From Plantago ovata (Eukaryota > Streptophyta > Magnoliopsida > Lamiales > Plantaginaceae): a DNA stretch of 64,000 nt. Numbering within the stretch: position 1 is the first letter of the stretch; each line of letters opens with the position of its first letter. This document shows, one piece after another, positions 12,601-24,295 of the stretch. Both the position numbers and the translations under genes were made by a program. The notes under the pieces are model-generated. The model saw only the letters and a program-made list of their open reading frames with translations, ran no database searches and was not told where the DNA came from. Where the stretch lies: contig CM051457.1 of assembly GCA_028274465.1 (NCBI GenBank), positions 104,283,982 to 104,347,981 of the forward strand, given 5' to 3'.

Positions 12601-13748
12601 AACCGAGCCATCAACTAGCAAAGAAGAAATGCCGAGAATACCTTTGCGAATCATGGAAAAAACCGGAGTTCCTATCACCATCGTTTAACCACGCAGCTCG
12701 ATTCTTTTGACGCAAATAGACCGCCTCTTGATTAAGAATAGCATTATAAGCGGCCACCGCATCAAGTTCCTGCCGAGGAATGTCATTTATAGGACCATGA
12801 ATGGATAATTGTTGCTGTACTAGTTCCAAATTATTACGGGCAGCTAGAAGTCGAGCATTCAGCTCTCCAAAGACATTAATATTCCAATCGATGATGGCAG
12901 ATTTCAAACGCTTCAATTTCCGAATAACCAATGAAAGAGAGCCCATGGCGGTAATAGGAGTAAGCCAAGATTTTTTAACTAAATCCTCAAACGAATTGTG
13001 ACTAACCCACATCGCTTGGAATCGGAAAGGTCTAGGACGAGATGACACTGGATCATGCGCACATCGAACAAAGAGAGGGCTATGATCCGAGCAAGCACGC
13101 ATACCCACATGAACCTTCACTGAATCCCATAAATCCAAAAAAGATTGCGAAGAGAGAGCCCTATCAATACGCGTCTCGAGATAACCGGAAGTGAAGCGAT
13201 GATTTGACCAAGTGAAATAGCAACCAGAACTAGGAATCAATAAAAACTCCCCATAATTGATAAAAGAAAGAAAATCCATGGTTTCAATACGTGGTGGAGG
13301 ACTGCCATTTGAGCGTTCATGCGCACCAAGAACAACATTGAAATCGCCCACTAACAGCAAAGGTAAGTGCGGCAAACGAAGTAAGTCACTCCATAAATAT
13401 CAACGACAAATATAATCGGAATGAGCATGAATAAAAGCCAACAGAAAGTCCCGTTGGAGCCAAGAAATTTTCAGAACCAAAACCTGAGAGGAAGAGAAAA
13501 TTATAGAAGAACCAGAAGAAGAGAGATCTTCCAAAACCCATAAATTAGGAAGACTGTCAGGACGTGAATTCTCACCCAGAAAACGCATTCCCATTGCATT
13601 CCAATAAGATTCAGGGGAATAGAAGAGAAGGAACCTTTGGTTCCGCTACGGCAAACCATCGAGGACGATTAGAAATTACATGATACCTAAGCATATTTTG
13701 GGAGGGGGAATTCTCAATACCCCGAATGTTCCAGAAGAGAACATTCAT
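9628..13748 (-). pseudogene. L1 LINE ORF2 (endonuclease, reverse transcriptase, RNase H), frame-broken
   Basis: Starts MNVLFWNIRG, the usual opening of the APE-type endonuclease, which continues with LVGDFNVVLGAHERS (near 13350) and CSDHSPLF (near 13100). The reverse transcriptase shows DSAPGPDGFGG (near 12400), VDIRKAFDTLSWDF (near 12000) and YADD (near 11690). A zf-RVT region with CVFCFAVVECQDHLL lies near 10540. The RNase H domain spans about 10100-9630 with CNTDGSS, FEAELLAV, ETDS and HIFREGNSAADALSK. The open frame is split into at least six pieces in different frames, so no intact protein is made. RNase H at the C terminus of ORF2 is a known trait of plant L1 elements. Confidence 0.9.
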
Positions 13749-15356
13749 TGGGAAACAGCGTGAGAAGAATCTGCTTGGCCCGTAGCAGATGTATGAGTTA
13801 TGCAATCCAACAAAGAGTTATCAGCATTCATGTCCCCGTCTACTAAATCTGCCCATCTTGCACCTGCTGCAATCCCCATGACATTTATAGCAACAGGGGA
13901 AGGAAGTGAGGTTGAAGAAGAGGCCGAAACCGTGGCAAGAGACTGATTGTTAATACGTTCGCGAGTGACCTCCACTGAATCCCTGATGCGCAGATTAACC
14001 TCTGCAGAAGTGTCCAAAGAAGACATGTTAGGTCGATGCACAAGCGGAGTTGTTGGTTGAGAAGGTTGCCCCTCATTCTGCGCCTCCCGCTGGGAAACAA
14101 TCTCACTATCAGAAGGAGGATTATCTAGCGCCCCTCTTGAATTTTCATCTCCCACATCACTTGTGTCCAACACCGCAAAACTGTTCATTTAACCAACGAA
14201 TTCCCATCCGTTGTAGCAGAGCACCTGGGCAAAGTAACATTACGACGAGGCAGAAACCTTCTAACACCCAAAGCAGCCGACAGATTAGGAGCCACTGTTG
14301 TTGCGGAAGGACGCAAGACTGGTCCAGCAAGTTGTAAACTGGTAGGAGCAATTTCTGAATCAATTGGGGAGGAGTTCTGTGCTGCAGTAACCAATATCTC
14401 CGTAATAGGAACTGACACCAAAGCTTCAGGTTGTGGAGAGTTGCGCCGAGCTGGAGGAGCCATGATGCGCTCCTGTTGCAGCTCAATGCGCGTATGCTGC
14501 TGCGTTCTGTTACGCTGGTCCTGGCGTGCTCCTTGGCGAGGGGTCTGTTGCGCGGCCTGGTGATTAGCGTCCCTACCAGCGTCACGGGAATTATGCTCTC
14601 CAACCACCAGAGCTCGCGAACACGCAGCCGTCATGTGTCCAAGAGCCATACAATGATTGCAAAAAGCTGGACAGTCTTCAATAGATCTCAACTTTGAATG
14701 AATTAGTAGAAGTTCCAAGAGCACAAATGAATCTATAGTCTTGGAAAAGTCGACTTCCACGAGCACCTTCACATATGTTCCAAAACATCTGTCCAACGAA
14801 TTCGTATCAATACGTATTGGCCGACCAAAAGCAGATGCAAGACTGAGGATAATAGATCGATGCAAATATTCATAACCAAGACCAAAAAGACGAATCCAAA
14901 CTCTAGCAAAAGTAGTAGCAGCCTTTCGGGGTTGAAATTCGGCACCCAAGGCTGCATATACAGCGAACCCGAACTGAGTTTGAAAGCTCCTGATTCCAGG
15001 ATCTCATTCCTTTGTTCTTCCATAGCAAATTGAAAGATATAAAATCCATGCCCGATTGCAAGCATTCGACAATCTGAAATCTTCCATAGAGCGTGTAACG
15101 CCTGCTTCAAATCATGATATTTCCATGGAACAGATCCTTTTGGCATCATGAGGCAGCCAATACATGCAAAACGAGAGCAGGTATCAACCCTCGATTGTAA
15201 GAAATTATCGTCCAAAGAAACCGAAACGATAGTACCTGATCGAACCGGCATAAACTTTGGTCCATCAAGGACCCAAGCAGGCCGGTTCGTTCCCGTGTTG
15301 GGTGGTGTGGCAAGGACTTCCACCGCAGTACGGTGGTGGTGAGCCATAGCTTGCAA
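13745..15356 (-). pseudogene. L1 LINE ORF1 (DUF4283 / zinc knuckle), frame-broken
   Basis: Encodes the nucleic-acid-binding ORF1 protein. The DUF4283-like block runs from about 15250 to 14750, with PWKYHDLKQALHALW and a later FARVWIRLFGLGYEYL. A knuckle follows: CNHCMALGHMTAAC near 14650. The C-terminal part begins NSFAVLDTSDV near 14188. Two frame changes, near 14940 and near 14190, break the protein. Its stop codon overlaps the ORF2 start as ATGA at 13748-13745, an arrangement that would suit termination-reinitiation. Confidence 0.82.
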
Positions 15357-15651
15357 ACCTGCAAAATTGTAACAGAATCCAGAAAATATAAATTATACGA
15401 AATCGGAAAATACGTACAGGGCGCGTCCGGTTTCCAAAACGGGAAAACTTGGTATGGATGGATAGCTCTTGAAGAGAGGAAGATAATAGACTGGCGCGTG
15501 AGAGAAATGGATCCACCGTCGGAGACTGGTGGCCGGAATACGGGAACGGCAGAATTAGGGCATCTCCTAAAATTTAGGAGAGAAATTTCGACTTTAGATT
15601 AGTCGATTCATTCAAAATTACAACCATTCGTTAATCAACGTTTCCAATAAT

Positions 15652-16995
15652 GCACCGCCTTCTATGCTCGCTGTGTCGTTACCTTCGGTTTCTACAGTCG
15701 GGTCCGCTGAGTCGTGACCTTCGACTTCTACGGTCGTGACCCGTGGATAATCCCGTGGATATTATCCACCGGTTTATGATCTTAGTATCCATCAATATTT
15801 CCAGTTGCATAGCACTGCTGTTTCGTACGAACAAGACAAGTGATAACCGGCAGCCAGAGGTATCCGTCAACGCTTGAAGCCCTAATTCAATTATAGGCTT
15901 GTATTGGATTCCCCTAATCATTCACTTCATCGGTGTTTATGGGAGTCACTTTTAGATTCTACCCAACTATTTTTGAAATTTTATTACTCTTTTTCTCACG
16001 TTCTCGACTGTTGTCCACCCTCTCGATTTCCTTATAAATGATAAAAGTTTTGAGTTTGCTTAGTGCTATGTATTTCCTCCTTCGTACTATAGGGGAACTC
16101 TATAAATTAATTAATTGTTACATATTGTTTGTTCTTGTCTGTATTATTTAGTGATGTCATATTAATTATGCTCGAGCCTGACGGGATGTACATATATTCT
16201 TCCCGGTGAATTGTTAATCTTTATGTATAATGACACACGAAATGCAAACTTTAGATTATTATTTTGCTTAACGCATGGTTCTTTGTATTGAGTTTGAGTT
16301 TCTTCACATGTATGTTGTCTTTTTGCATGCTTCTTAATTTGTTCTGCTATTTTCTTGATTCATACATATACTTGTCAAATTGGACTAATAAGTTAGAAAA
16401 TTTGCTAATTAAGGTGAGGCCAAGGTGTGTTATGTTTTCTCAAAGACTTGGTCTTTAGCTTTAGTTTGACTTTGCCATATTTTTTATCCATCTATCGCAG
16501 CAAAATAAGGTACAGTTTGACTAATAAATTCTCACGAAAGAGACAATTATGTTGTGTGGACTCTTTCTAGATGTGGACGAAGTTACGTTGCTCTATTTCA
16601 CCTTTCGTTTATGTGGTACTTTCCATGCATTACTACTGAGAAAGTTCGCTAGCGTGGGAGACTGGGTATTTGTTTTTAAGCAAATGGTTTGTGTGCTCAT
16701 CTCTCAACACATGAATTGTTGTTTGCTCTCAATCTTACTAATAGATTGATGGTTGTTCAGTTAATTTGTATCACTGTCACCAATATACTTATTTTAATGT
16801 TTCAGCCGCAAAATCAGCCGTTTAAAAAAGTTGCAGCACCAATTTTCTAACTGCATTCCTCATGCCTCACTCGGAAAAATTTTCTAGCAAACATCATTTC
16901 AGCAAGTAATTAGCACTTTACTAGATTTGTTATCGATTCGTTGTGTTATCTACATGTTTAATGAACATATGGCAAACTTGTTCCTTATGGTGTAC
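15652..16995. other. Intergenic stretch without recognised features
   Basis: No gene-like frame, tRNA or clear transposon end is seen. Short open frames here are T-rich and match nothing I recognise. Confidence 0.5.
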
Positions 16996-17440
16996 TTAGA
17001 CTCGCTGCATCGGTGCCGGCGTGGGTGCACGGCGTCCCACGCCGCGGCACCCCGCCGCATCGATGCAGGGACGCCGGGGCAACAGCCCCGGCGTCTGTGC
17101 TATTTCAGCACCGCGTCGTGAGACGACGCGGTGTTGAAATAGTGAGGGGCTGCCACTTGGCAGCCCCTCAATGGTCCCTTTTATTTTTTTTTTTGTTTTT
17201 TTTTTCTTTATTTGCTTTTATACTCCAACGGACAAAAACGGCTATAATTCGAAAAATAAAAATGCAAAAAATAAATAAAAATCACCAACAGCTCTATTTT
17301 TTCGAGATCTATAAATAGAGACCAATCTCGGCTATGTTTGGAGCACCCCATCTCCAGCTCCCATTTCTCTCTTAATTAAACTCAAAATACACTCTTAACA
17401 TCAAAAATCCCCTTAACCCTCCATTTTTTTGTCCGGTGAG

Positions 17441-18694
17441 ATGGAGTTCAACGGTCAGCTTTACACTCGTGAAACTCTTGCATATATGAAGGAATATGAG
17501 AAAGAGTTGTACGCAGAGCTCATGAGCCAACTTCGCAAACCGTTGTTGAACTCTACCTCCCCGAATGTCGTTCGCCCTTTGTTTCAAAATGAGCCCGAAG
17601 AGCCAAACACCCAAAATTTCCCATCTCCTCAGTCTCAAATACCGGGAATGTTCTCCCAAACTCCTGAGTTCGTTGCAGAGACTCAGCCCCAAAATCAGCC
17701 AAAGCCAACGGGTCGTAGCCGAAAAGGGAAGGAGGCCGCCACTGATGCGACAAACGCCAAGGCTCCACCACGGAACGTGCAATGGACCGAGAAGGAAGAT
17801 TTGGTTCTCCTTCGTTGCTATATGGATGTTTGCTCAGATCCTATCGTCGGTACGAACCAGAGGTATGCTACTTTATTCAAAAAGGTTCATGAAATGTATG
17901 AGGAGGCTAGGGCGGACGGGTTGCACGCCGGACTTATCCACCGCACTCCAGATTCAATGCGCAAAAGAGTCGACCGTATGAAGAAGGAAATTAATAATTG
18001 GCTTGGCTGTTATGAGAGGGCTGTGAGTGCATTTGGCCAGCGTAGTGGATTCAACAACGACGATGTGATCAACACGGCTCAGGAATTTCACAAGGAAAAC
18101 ACACTGTACAGCTCTGGTTTTCATCTGTTTAAACAGTGGGATGTTGTGAAGTCGTACCCGATGTATGAAATGTACTTGAATTGGGAGACTCACTTGAAGA
18201 AGAAGCAAGATCCAAACAATGTCACTGTGGATGTTGATGTAGATGGGGATGAACGAATGGAGTCAACGGGAGGTGGCAGTAGTGGGACGAAGCGATACCA
18301 CTTAGTTGATGACAGTGTCTCGAGTCCGAAACGCCCTATGGGTCGGGACAAGGCGAAAAGGATGGCACAAGGTGGAAGTTCTTGCAACTCCGCAATGGAG
18401 ACGATAGGTGAGGGATGGGTGCAATTCAATGGTAATTATCCCCAGGCTCTTGAGTATGAAAGACAGAGGATTGAGTGGGACAAGGAAGCTCATAACAGCA
18501 GGCTCGCCTTTGAAAGGGAGAAGGAGGAAAAGAGGGAGGCCAGGAAACTGAAGGACCAGTACTTGAAAGAGGAGAAGTTGAGGAATGAGCGGATGAAATT
18601 CCTGATGGATCTGTTGCCTCACTACGATAATTTGAATGCCGAGCAGAGAGCAGTGGCAGATGCACTCAGAGCCGAATTGTTTCCGAACAATTGA
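17441..18694 (+). CDS. Harbinger ORF1: MYB/SANT-like DNA-binding accessory protein
   Basis: 417 residues from the ATG at 17441 (MEFNGQLY); an open frame extends slightly upstream only through a TTG. A trihelix/MYB-like domain covers about residues 110-260, with WTEKEDLVLLRCYMDVCSDP, RTPDSMRKRVDRMKKEIN and FHLFKQWDVVKSYPMY. The C-terminal third is rich in Lys, Glu and Arg (KREARKLKDQYLKEEKLRNE) and is likely a coiled coil, as in NAM-associated C-terminal regions. In PIF/Harbinger elements ORF1 binds DNA and helps the transposase reach the nucleus and the element ends. The frame is uninterrupted. Host proteins of the same domain type exist, but its position between Harbinger termini identifies it as transposon-borne. 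Confidence 0.88.
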   Translation: MEFNGQLYTRETLAYMKEYEKELYAELMSQLRKPLLNSTSPNVVRPLFQNEPEEPNTQNFPSPQSQIPGMFSQTPEFVAETQPQNQPKPTGRSRKGKEAATDATNAKAPPRNVQWTEKEDLVLLRCYMDVCSDPIVGTNQRYATLFKKVHEMYEEARADGLHAGLIHRTPDSMRKRVDRMKKEINNWLGCYERAVSAFGQRSGFNNDDVINTAQEFHKENTLYSSGFHLFKQWDVVKSYPMYEMYLNWETHLKKKQDPNNVTVDVDVDGDERMESTGGGSSGTKRYHLVDDSVSSPKRPMGRDKAKRMAQGGSSCNSAMETIGEGWVQFNGNYPQALEYERQRIEWDKEAHNSRLAFEREKEEKREARKLKDQYLKEEKLRNERMKFLMDLLPHYDNLNAEQRAVADALRAELFPNN

Positions 18695-19201
18695 GTGGTG
18701 AAACTTGTTTAAGTGTGTTTGTTAAGTGTTTAAGTGTGTTTGTTTAGGCATTTAAGTGTGGCGTGTTTGTACTTTAATTTTCGCATTGTGTTATTTCAAC
18801 TCCGTAAGTGTGACTTGTTTGTATTTTCATTTCCCATGTATCCGTTGTAATGAAATGAATTTGCTTTGAATTTGAATTTGAATTTGTCAGGAATCAAAAG
18901 TTTACTTTTAGTCAAACAACTTTTTAATTTGCTTTGTCAGGAATCAGAACTTTACTTTGTCAGATATCATGAATTTGAATTCGGCAGGAATCATAACACT
19001 ACTTGAGGCATCCTATGCAATCTGACTCAGCCATGACTAAGCATGTTATCTTATCTTTTGAAATCTTATCTCCAAAAATCTTATCTTCAAAAATCTTATC
19101 ATATCCGAGGCAATGTGTCTCATCCATGTCTATATAATGCAACTCTGGAACTTAATTTAGATACACCAACCCTTCATCCACTTCTTAAGTTTAAAATAAT
19201 C

Positions 19202-20566
19202 ATGTCATCAAGCTCTTCATCATCAAGCTCGTCATCGTCTGATGAAAGTTTGAATTTTGCATCCTCCGCCTCTTCCTCGAATACCTTCAAACAAGCTCAA
19301 AAGTTCATAATGAACAACATACCCCATATGATGCACTCCATCCAACAACATCAACAACAAGAACAACCAAAAAACACTTCAAAGAAGAAGCGAAAATATA
19401 TTGACAGGGAAAGAGTTTCACGTGCCGTGCTACTCGAGCGTGATTACTTTGGTCAGGTCGCTCCTTATGCAGATAAGTTCCGACGCAGATACAGAATGCG
19501 TAGGGCCTTGTTTGAACGAGTAGTTGCTGGTGTTGTGCATCAAGATGATTACTTTGTCTGCAAGCTAGATGCTGCTGGCCGTCAAGGGTTATCCACACTC
19601 CAAAAATGTACCGCAGCCATTCGAATGCTAGCTTATGGGTGTTGTGCTGACTCGGTTGATGAGTATTGTCGCCTTGGTGAAAGTACGGCTTTGAAATGTC
19701 TCTCGCGTTTTTGTGACGCTGTGGTTGCAGAGTTTGGCGCAACCTACATGAGGAGGGCCAATGAAGATGACTTACGGCGACTTCTAGCAATCAACAAGGC
19801 AAGAGGCTTTCCGGGCATGATTGGGAGTATCGACTGTATGCATTGGATTTGGAAGAATTGTCCGACGGCGTGGCACGGTCAATTCCAAGGGAAATGTGGA
19901 AGTCCTACCCTTGTGTTAGAAGCTGTGGCATCCCAAGACACTTGAATATGGCATTCATTCTTTGGAGTTTCCGGAAAATTCAATGACTTATCAATCGTGC
20001 AGCGTTCACCAGTGTTCGAGGATCTTCTCAACGGCACTGCACCTCCTGTGGAATTTACGGTGAATGGCCATCAATACAGCATGCCGTACTACCTAACTGA
20101 CGGTATCTATCCAGCATGGGCTACGTTTGTGAGTGCCATCCCCAATCCCATAACTCATAAAGAATCAAAGTTCTCTCAGCTCCAGGAGTCTTGCCGTAAG
20201 GATGTGGAACGGGCTTTTGGAGTTATGCAAGCACGGTTTGCAATAATACGAAACCCGGCTCTTGCTCACAACAAGTCCACACTCCGTAAGATCATGGATT
20301 GCTGCATCACACTCCACAATATGATAGTTGAGGATGAACGCCACACATACAAAAACTATGAAAGTGAAATGGAAAGCCTGAGGAAAGAGTTTGAGGACGA
20401 CACAAGGTCTTACGTTGAGGATTTCGATCGTGGAATTCATATTCGAAGGACGACATCAACAATAAACTCTCTGAATGAGTACATGAATATTAACCGACAG
20501 ATGCATAGCATCAACACGCATGAACGACTAACTTCAGACCTCATGGAACATATCTGGAGGTGTTAG
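19202..20566 (+). pseudogene. Harbinger DDE transposase (HARBI1/ALP1-like) with one in-frame stop
   Basis: The likely start is the ATG at 19202 (MSSSSSSSSS). The upstream extension has no homology. The catalytic acidic residues are visible in order: D in IGSIDCMHW (near 19835), D in KFNDLSIVQRS (near 19985) and E in KDVERAFGVMQARFAI (near 20205). The frame continues unchanged across a single TGA at 19943-19945, where relatives have Trp in QDLWIWH, so one G-to-A change appears to have truncated it. The frame after the stop runs to 20566. Without suppression of the stop the protein would lose its second D and its E and be inactive. Confidence 0.88.
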
Positions 20567-20989
20567 TGATTGATTGTGCGAGCTTCATCAATCGTGTGTC
20601 TTATTTGTTTTAAGTTTCAAGCATTTTATGTTTGTGTGTTGTGTGGTTGTTGCATCTCAATTCGTTAGATTTTGTGTTTTAAATTTGATGTGAACTCGTT
20701 CTATAATGAGTATGATTCTGTGTTATGTGTTTAAATTTGATGTAAGTTATTTCAAATAAACTATTAAATATATTTTGTTTTAATTTTAGTTCATCTTATC
20801 ATATTATAATTATCAAAAAAAAAAAAAATTTAAAAAAAAAAAAAAAAACCACCATGCCGCGGCATCGTGGCCACGAATGCAGAAACAAGCCACGATGCCG
20901 CGGCATGGAGGCAAAATAGTGCATGGTGCCATGGCATGGCATGGCACCAATGCTGGTGGTCTTATCCACCTTCCCCTATTGCATTATCT

Positions 20990-22105
20990 TATAATGAACT
21001 TGTTGAGTGCCTTGCAACCGACATAAGTAGAAAATGGTAGCTTCAAAATCTGATGGTGTAGTGTTTACATCATTTGCATTATCTTATGGTGTGTTCAATT
21101 GTGCAGAATGACTGTTGGGATATGAATTTGCTTTCTACACTTTTTACGAAAGATGTTAATATGATTCATCAAATACCTCTTCCTGTTAGTCTTCCTGATA
21201 TCAGAATTTGGCATTTCCCTAATAGTGGTTTGTATTCAGTCCGTTCATCGTACTTCCTAGCAAGGCACATTAAGTACCATGATTCATTAACAATTCAGGG
21301 AGGGAATATTTGTTCAATAGCTGGAAAAAATTGGAACTGGATTTTGTATATTCAAGTACCTCATGAGATAAAAGTATTCTTTTAATTTGGAGGATTTTGA
21401 AAAATTCTTTTACATGTGAAGACTAATTTAACAATGACAGGTCTGGATATTGAAGATATTTGTTCTGTTTGCAGAGCTAGCAATGAATCTACTTTGCACG
21501 TTTTACATGATTGTACTTTCGCAAGGTGGGATTGGGTGGTTTCAAATTCAATCGCATTTGTTTAGAGGTACCTTTCCAAATTCAAGGATGTGCAGGTTCA
21601 ATTTACAATCACCTGGCGGCCTGATTTGCAGACCCCGGTGCAGCATTGTACTCCTCCACATTATTTGTCAAACTAAAGCTAATTTTGGCGCATCATACAA
21701 TCATGAACGGAAGGATACTGGCATGGTGTAGTTATTCAGGATCATTTAGGTGTGGCTACATGGCAGCGCTCATGTTCTCTGTCCTAAGGGGGTTGAGTCT
21801 CAGCAATATGTTCAAGTGGAGAGTGACTGTCTCACAGTCATTAACAACTTCAGTCTTTTTTTCCATGCTTATCATCAGGAGGAACAATTATTGTAAAGAT
21901 CAAAGTTTTAGCCTCTATTTCCACTACCACTTAGTTTTGTTTTGTTCACCGTAATTGATAAGGTAGCTCATTTATCATTTATGTTCAAAACACTTTGTCG
22001 AGGATAGCTTTGGCTTTTCAAATGTGTCGTACCCTTCTAAGTTCTACCTACTGCTCTATCTTGAATCTTTAATTAAAATATGAATATACTTTCTTAAAAA
22101 AAATG
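20990..22105 (+). mobile_element. Degraded 3' portion of an L1-type LINE
   Basis: The translated plus strand shows a zf-RVT-like stretch: IRIWHFPNSGLYSVRSSYFLA (21200-21270), WNWILYIQVPHEIKVFF, then cysteine-rich remnants near 21450. It ends with an RNase H-like tail near 21800 (QYVQVESDCLTVIN). TTAAAATATGAATATACTTTCTT and an A run near 22096 give a typical L1 3' end. Several frames are needed, so this is a remnant. Confidence 0.7.
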
Positions 22106-22178
22106 TTTGCACGAACCATAGCAAAGTCATAACATCAATATCTAACGGTCAGTCACTTCCGAACACTGAAAGTAATGT

Positions 22179-24290
22179 TGTAACACCTTATCATATTCGT
22201 ACATAATTAAACACACTTATGATTTAACACATGCAAAAGCATTTTGAAATAAAACTTCTCATGACCATTTATTACACATGCAAGTGAAGAGACATTTTTC
22301 GTACTTTCTTTACATGAGCGGAAAGAATTAAACAAATGAGATAAACAAATACATCACATGCATGGAGGACGACTCAATCCTCAGTTCTCTTACATACACT
22401 AATGAAATGATCTATATGAAATACAAATGATGAGCCAATACCAAGGAGCGAAATCAGCTGACCAACCTTTGTTCCAAAATTTAACTTAAGTCCTTTTCTG
22501 TGTCTTCTTCTTCGATATATAACTATAAAAAGTAAACATCTCAATTTGATAAATTTTGGCTCAATAAGTATAATAAAGTAATATGCCATTTAAAAGCATG
22601 TAAGGTAGTTGATAACAAGTTATTTTTTTACCATATAAGTCAATAGTAGAACAACTATATATATTTCTTCTCTTTCAATACATCAAATCTCCATTCATAT
22701 TTCATCTTTTATTTGTGCCCTCACACAAGTTACTTATCTTGTAAGAACATCATACATATTACATAAGCTCTTTGTATTACATAAATTCGTTCCTCATATA
22801 AATCACATAACTTTCATTCATATCATATATCAAATACATATGCTTAGTTATTTTATTTATCTGTTATGGCCCTGCTATGACTAGGGATAATTCGTGCTCA
22901 CATAACATCTTGTGCACTTCAAACACCTACGGAGATCCGTACATCCCCGACTTATTATTTCTGACTACCACTATGGAGATCCGCACATCTCCAGGTGTCT
23001 GTAGCATATGGGTGCCCCCAACTTATTATTTATGGCTACACCTATGGAGATCCGTACATCTCCAGGTGTCTATAGCATATGGGTGCCCCAACTTATCATC
23101 TCTCTAATACATAATCCATTTATCTCATATGACTACATATCGCATGATCATATAATTCCATAACATGGTAACCACATATCATATCAAAGATCAAGGTATC
23201 ATTTCAACCGTATACTATAACATAACAATTCCATATCTACACAAATACGCAAGTGACTTATATGAAAAATATATTGAACATTGGATATAATTTCTGTTTG
23301 CACAAAACTGCGCGATCTCACCGTTTTTCTCATATGTCACTCGTATGACATTGGAGTAGTCTGATTATGGATTATATGTGTAGCTACCATCAAACGCTAT
23401 TCATCCATATAAAGCATACATTAATACGATACCGAATAAACCCTATACAGCTCTCCGAATTCAGTAGAAGAATCTGGAAATTTCTGTCCAGTACAGTCTT
23501 GCCAACATTATCATAATTCACTCATACGACATCCGATTAACATCAATATGAGTTCTATACACAGCTAACATCATAAACTATCCAACCATATAAAGCACGC
23601 CTTAATACGATACCATATGAATCATACACAGCTCTCTGAAATCAGGTTAGAAAATCAGAAATTTTCTGTCATCTCTAAAACACAAACATATCTTCACTAA
23701 TAATATAGGACAAACCAACGACATATACCAAACCAAAATACAAGTTATAATAGAGATCATCAATAGGCGAGTAACAATTCACCAAATCATACTTACATGA
23801 TATTAAATAACAAGGCACAAAACTATACTTACAGTTTACCGATCAAACCCCTAAATCGATTTCCACCTGAAACCCTTGAATGGCCCTTTCTGGTATTCAA
23901 CCACCCTATTTCCTTAAATTGATATCATCAAATCCGTCCTCTCGACGAGTAGATGAACTTTGACTATAATTTTGTCGAATTTGAGCAAGAATTGAAGGAG
24001 TTATAACATTTTGGTGTCATGGTTTTTGTCTCTCTTTTCGTGAAACTTCACCTTACCAGTTTCACTTTGCACTTAAGTCCCTAGGCTTTGATAATGCTTT
24101 AACCAAGTACACTTTGTTCATGCTTTCTCAAATAAGACCCAATTGTTTACAATATACCTTGTCATAATATTATATGACTGATACGTAGCATCATATTTTT
24201 TATATAAATACTATATCGTACTTAAACTTAATTTTTTTATTACAATAATTAGTTTCTTTTTAAGAGGGTTAAAAAGTTTGGGGCGTTACA
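22179..24290 (-). mobile_element. Solo LTR, probably Ty3/Gypsy
   Basis: A 2112-bp block begins TGTAACACC and ends GGGGCGTTACA, and so has TG...CA ends with matching TGTAAC/GTTACA termini. The same 5-bp duplication AATGT lies on each side (22174-22178 and 24291-24295). No internal coding domains are present, so recombination between two LTRs probably left this solo copy. The minus-strand start TGTAACGCCCC is common in plant Gypsy LTRs, which suggests orientation and family. The intact target duplication suggests a moderate to young age. Confidence 0.85.
22925..23100. repeat. Tandem repeats inside the solo LTR
   Basis: A unit of roughly 75 bp containing TATGGAGATCCG-ACATCTCCAGGTGTCT and ATGGGTGCCCC is repeated about two and a half times. 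A second, more diverged duplication of about 180 bp follows at 23310-23680 (TAATACGATACC and AGCTCTC-GAA motifs). Confidence 0.75.
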
Positions 24291-24295
24291 AATGT

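Larger units (their letters stand above)
9411..15643 (-). mobile_element. L1-type LINE, nearly full length, degraded
   Basis: On the minus strand the order is 5'UTR, ORF1 (about 15356-13745), ORF2 (13748 to about 9628), a short 3'UTR and a terminal A run at 9411-9418. The octamer CCAATAAT occurs at both ends (9403-9410 and 15644-15651) and may be the target-site duplication. That pair is short and could be chance. ORF1 has a DUF4283-like domain and a zinc knuckle; ORF2 has endonuclease, reverse transcriptase, zf-RVT and RNase H domains in the plant L1 order. Both ORFs are broken by several frame changes, so the copy is not autonomous. Confidence 0.9.
16999..20961 (+). mobile_element. PIF/Harbinger DNA transposon, essentially complete
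   Basis: The ends are imperfect inverted repeats of about 19 bp: GACTCGCTGCATCGGTGCC at 16999-17017, and the complement of GACCACCAGCATTGGTGCC at 20943-20961. TTA flanks both sides (16996-16998 and 20962-20964), the TWA target duplication expected for this superfamily. Inside are the two ORFs typical of plant PIF/Harbinger elements, both on the plus strand: a MYB/SANT-like protein and a DDE transposase. The subterminal regions are GC-rich with repeated GGCATGG/CCGCGGCA motifs that could pair into stems. The only clear lesion seen is one stop codon in the transposase. Confidence 0.93.

Noticed and set aside
9634-14337. Several plus-strand open frames within the L1 element
   Set aside because: They are antisense shadows of the recognised ORF1, endonuclease, RT and RNase H frames on the minus strand.
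17441-18694. MYB/SANT-like protein as a host transcription factor
   Set aside because: It lies between matched Harbinger TIRs with a TTA duplication and beside the transposase, so it is the transposon's ORF1.
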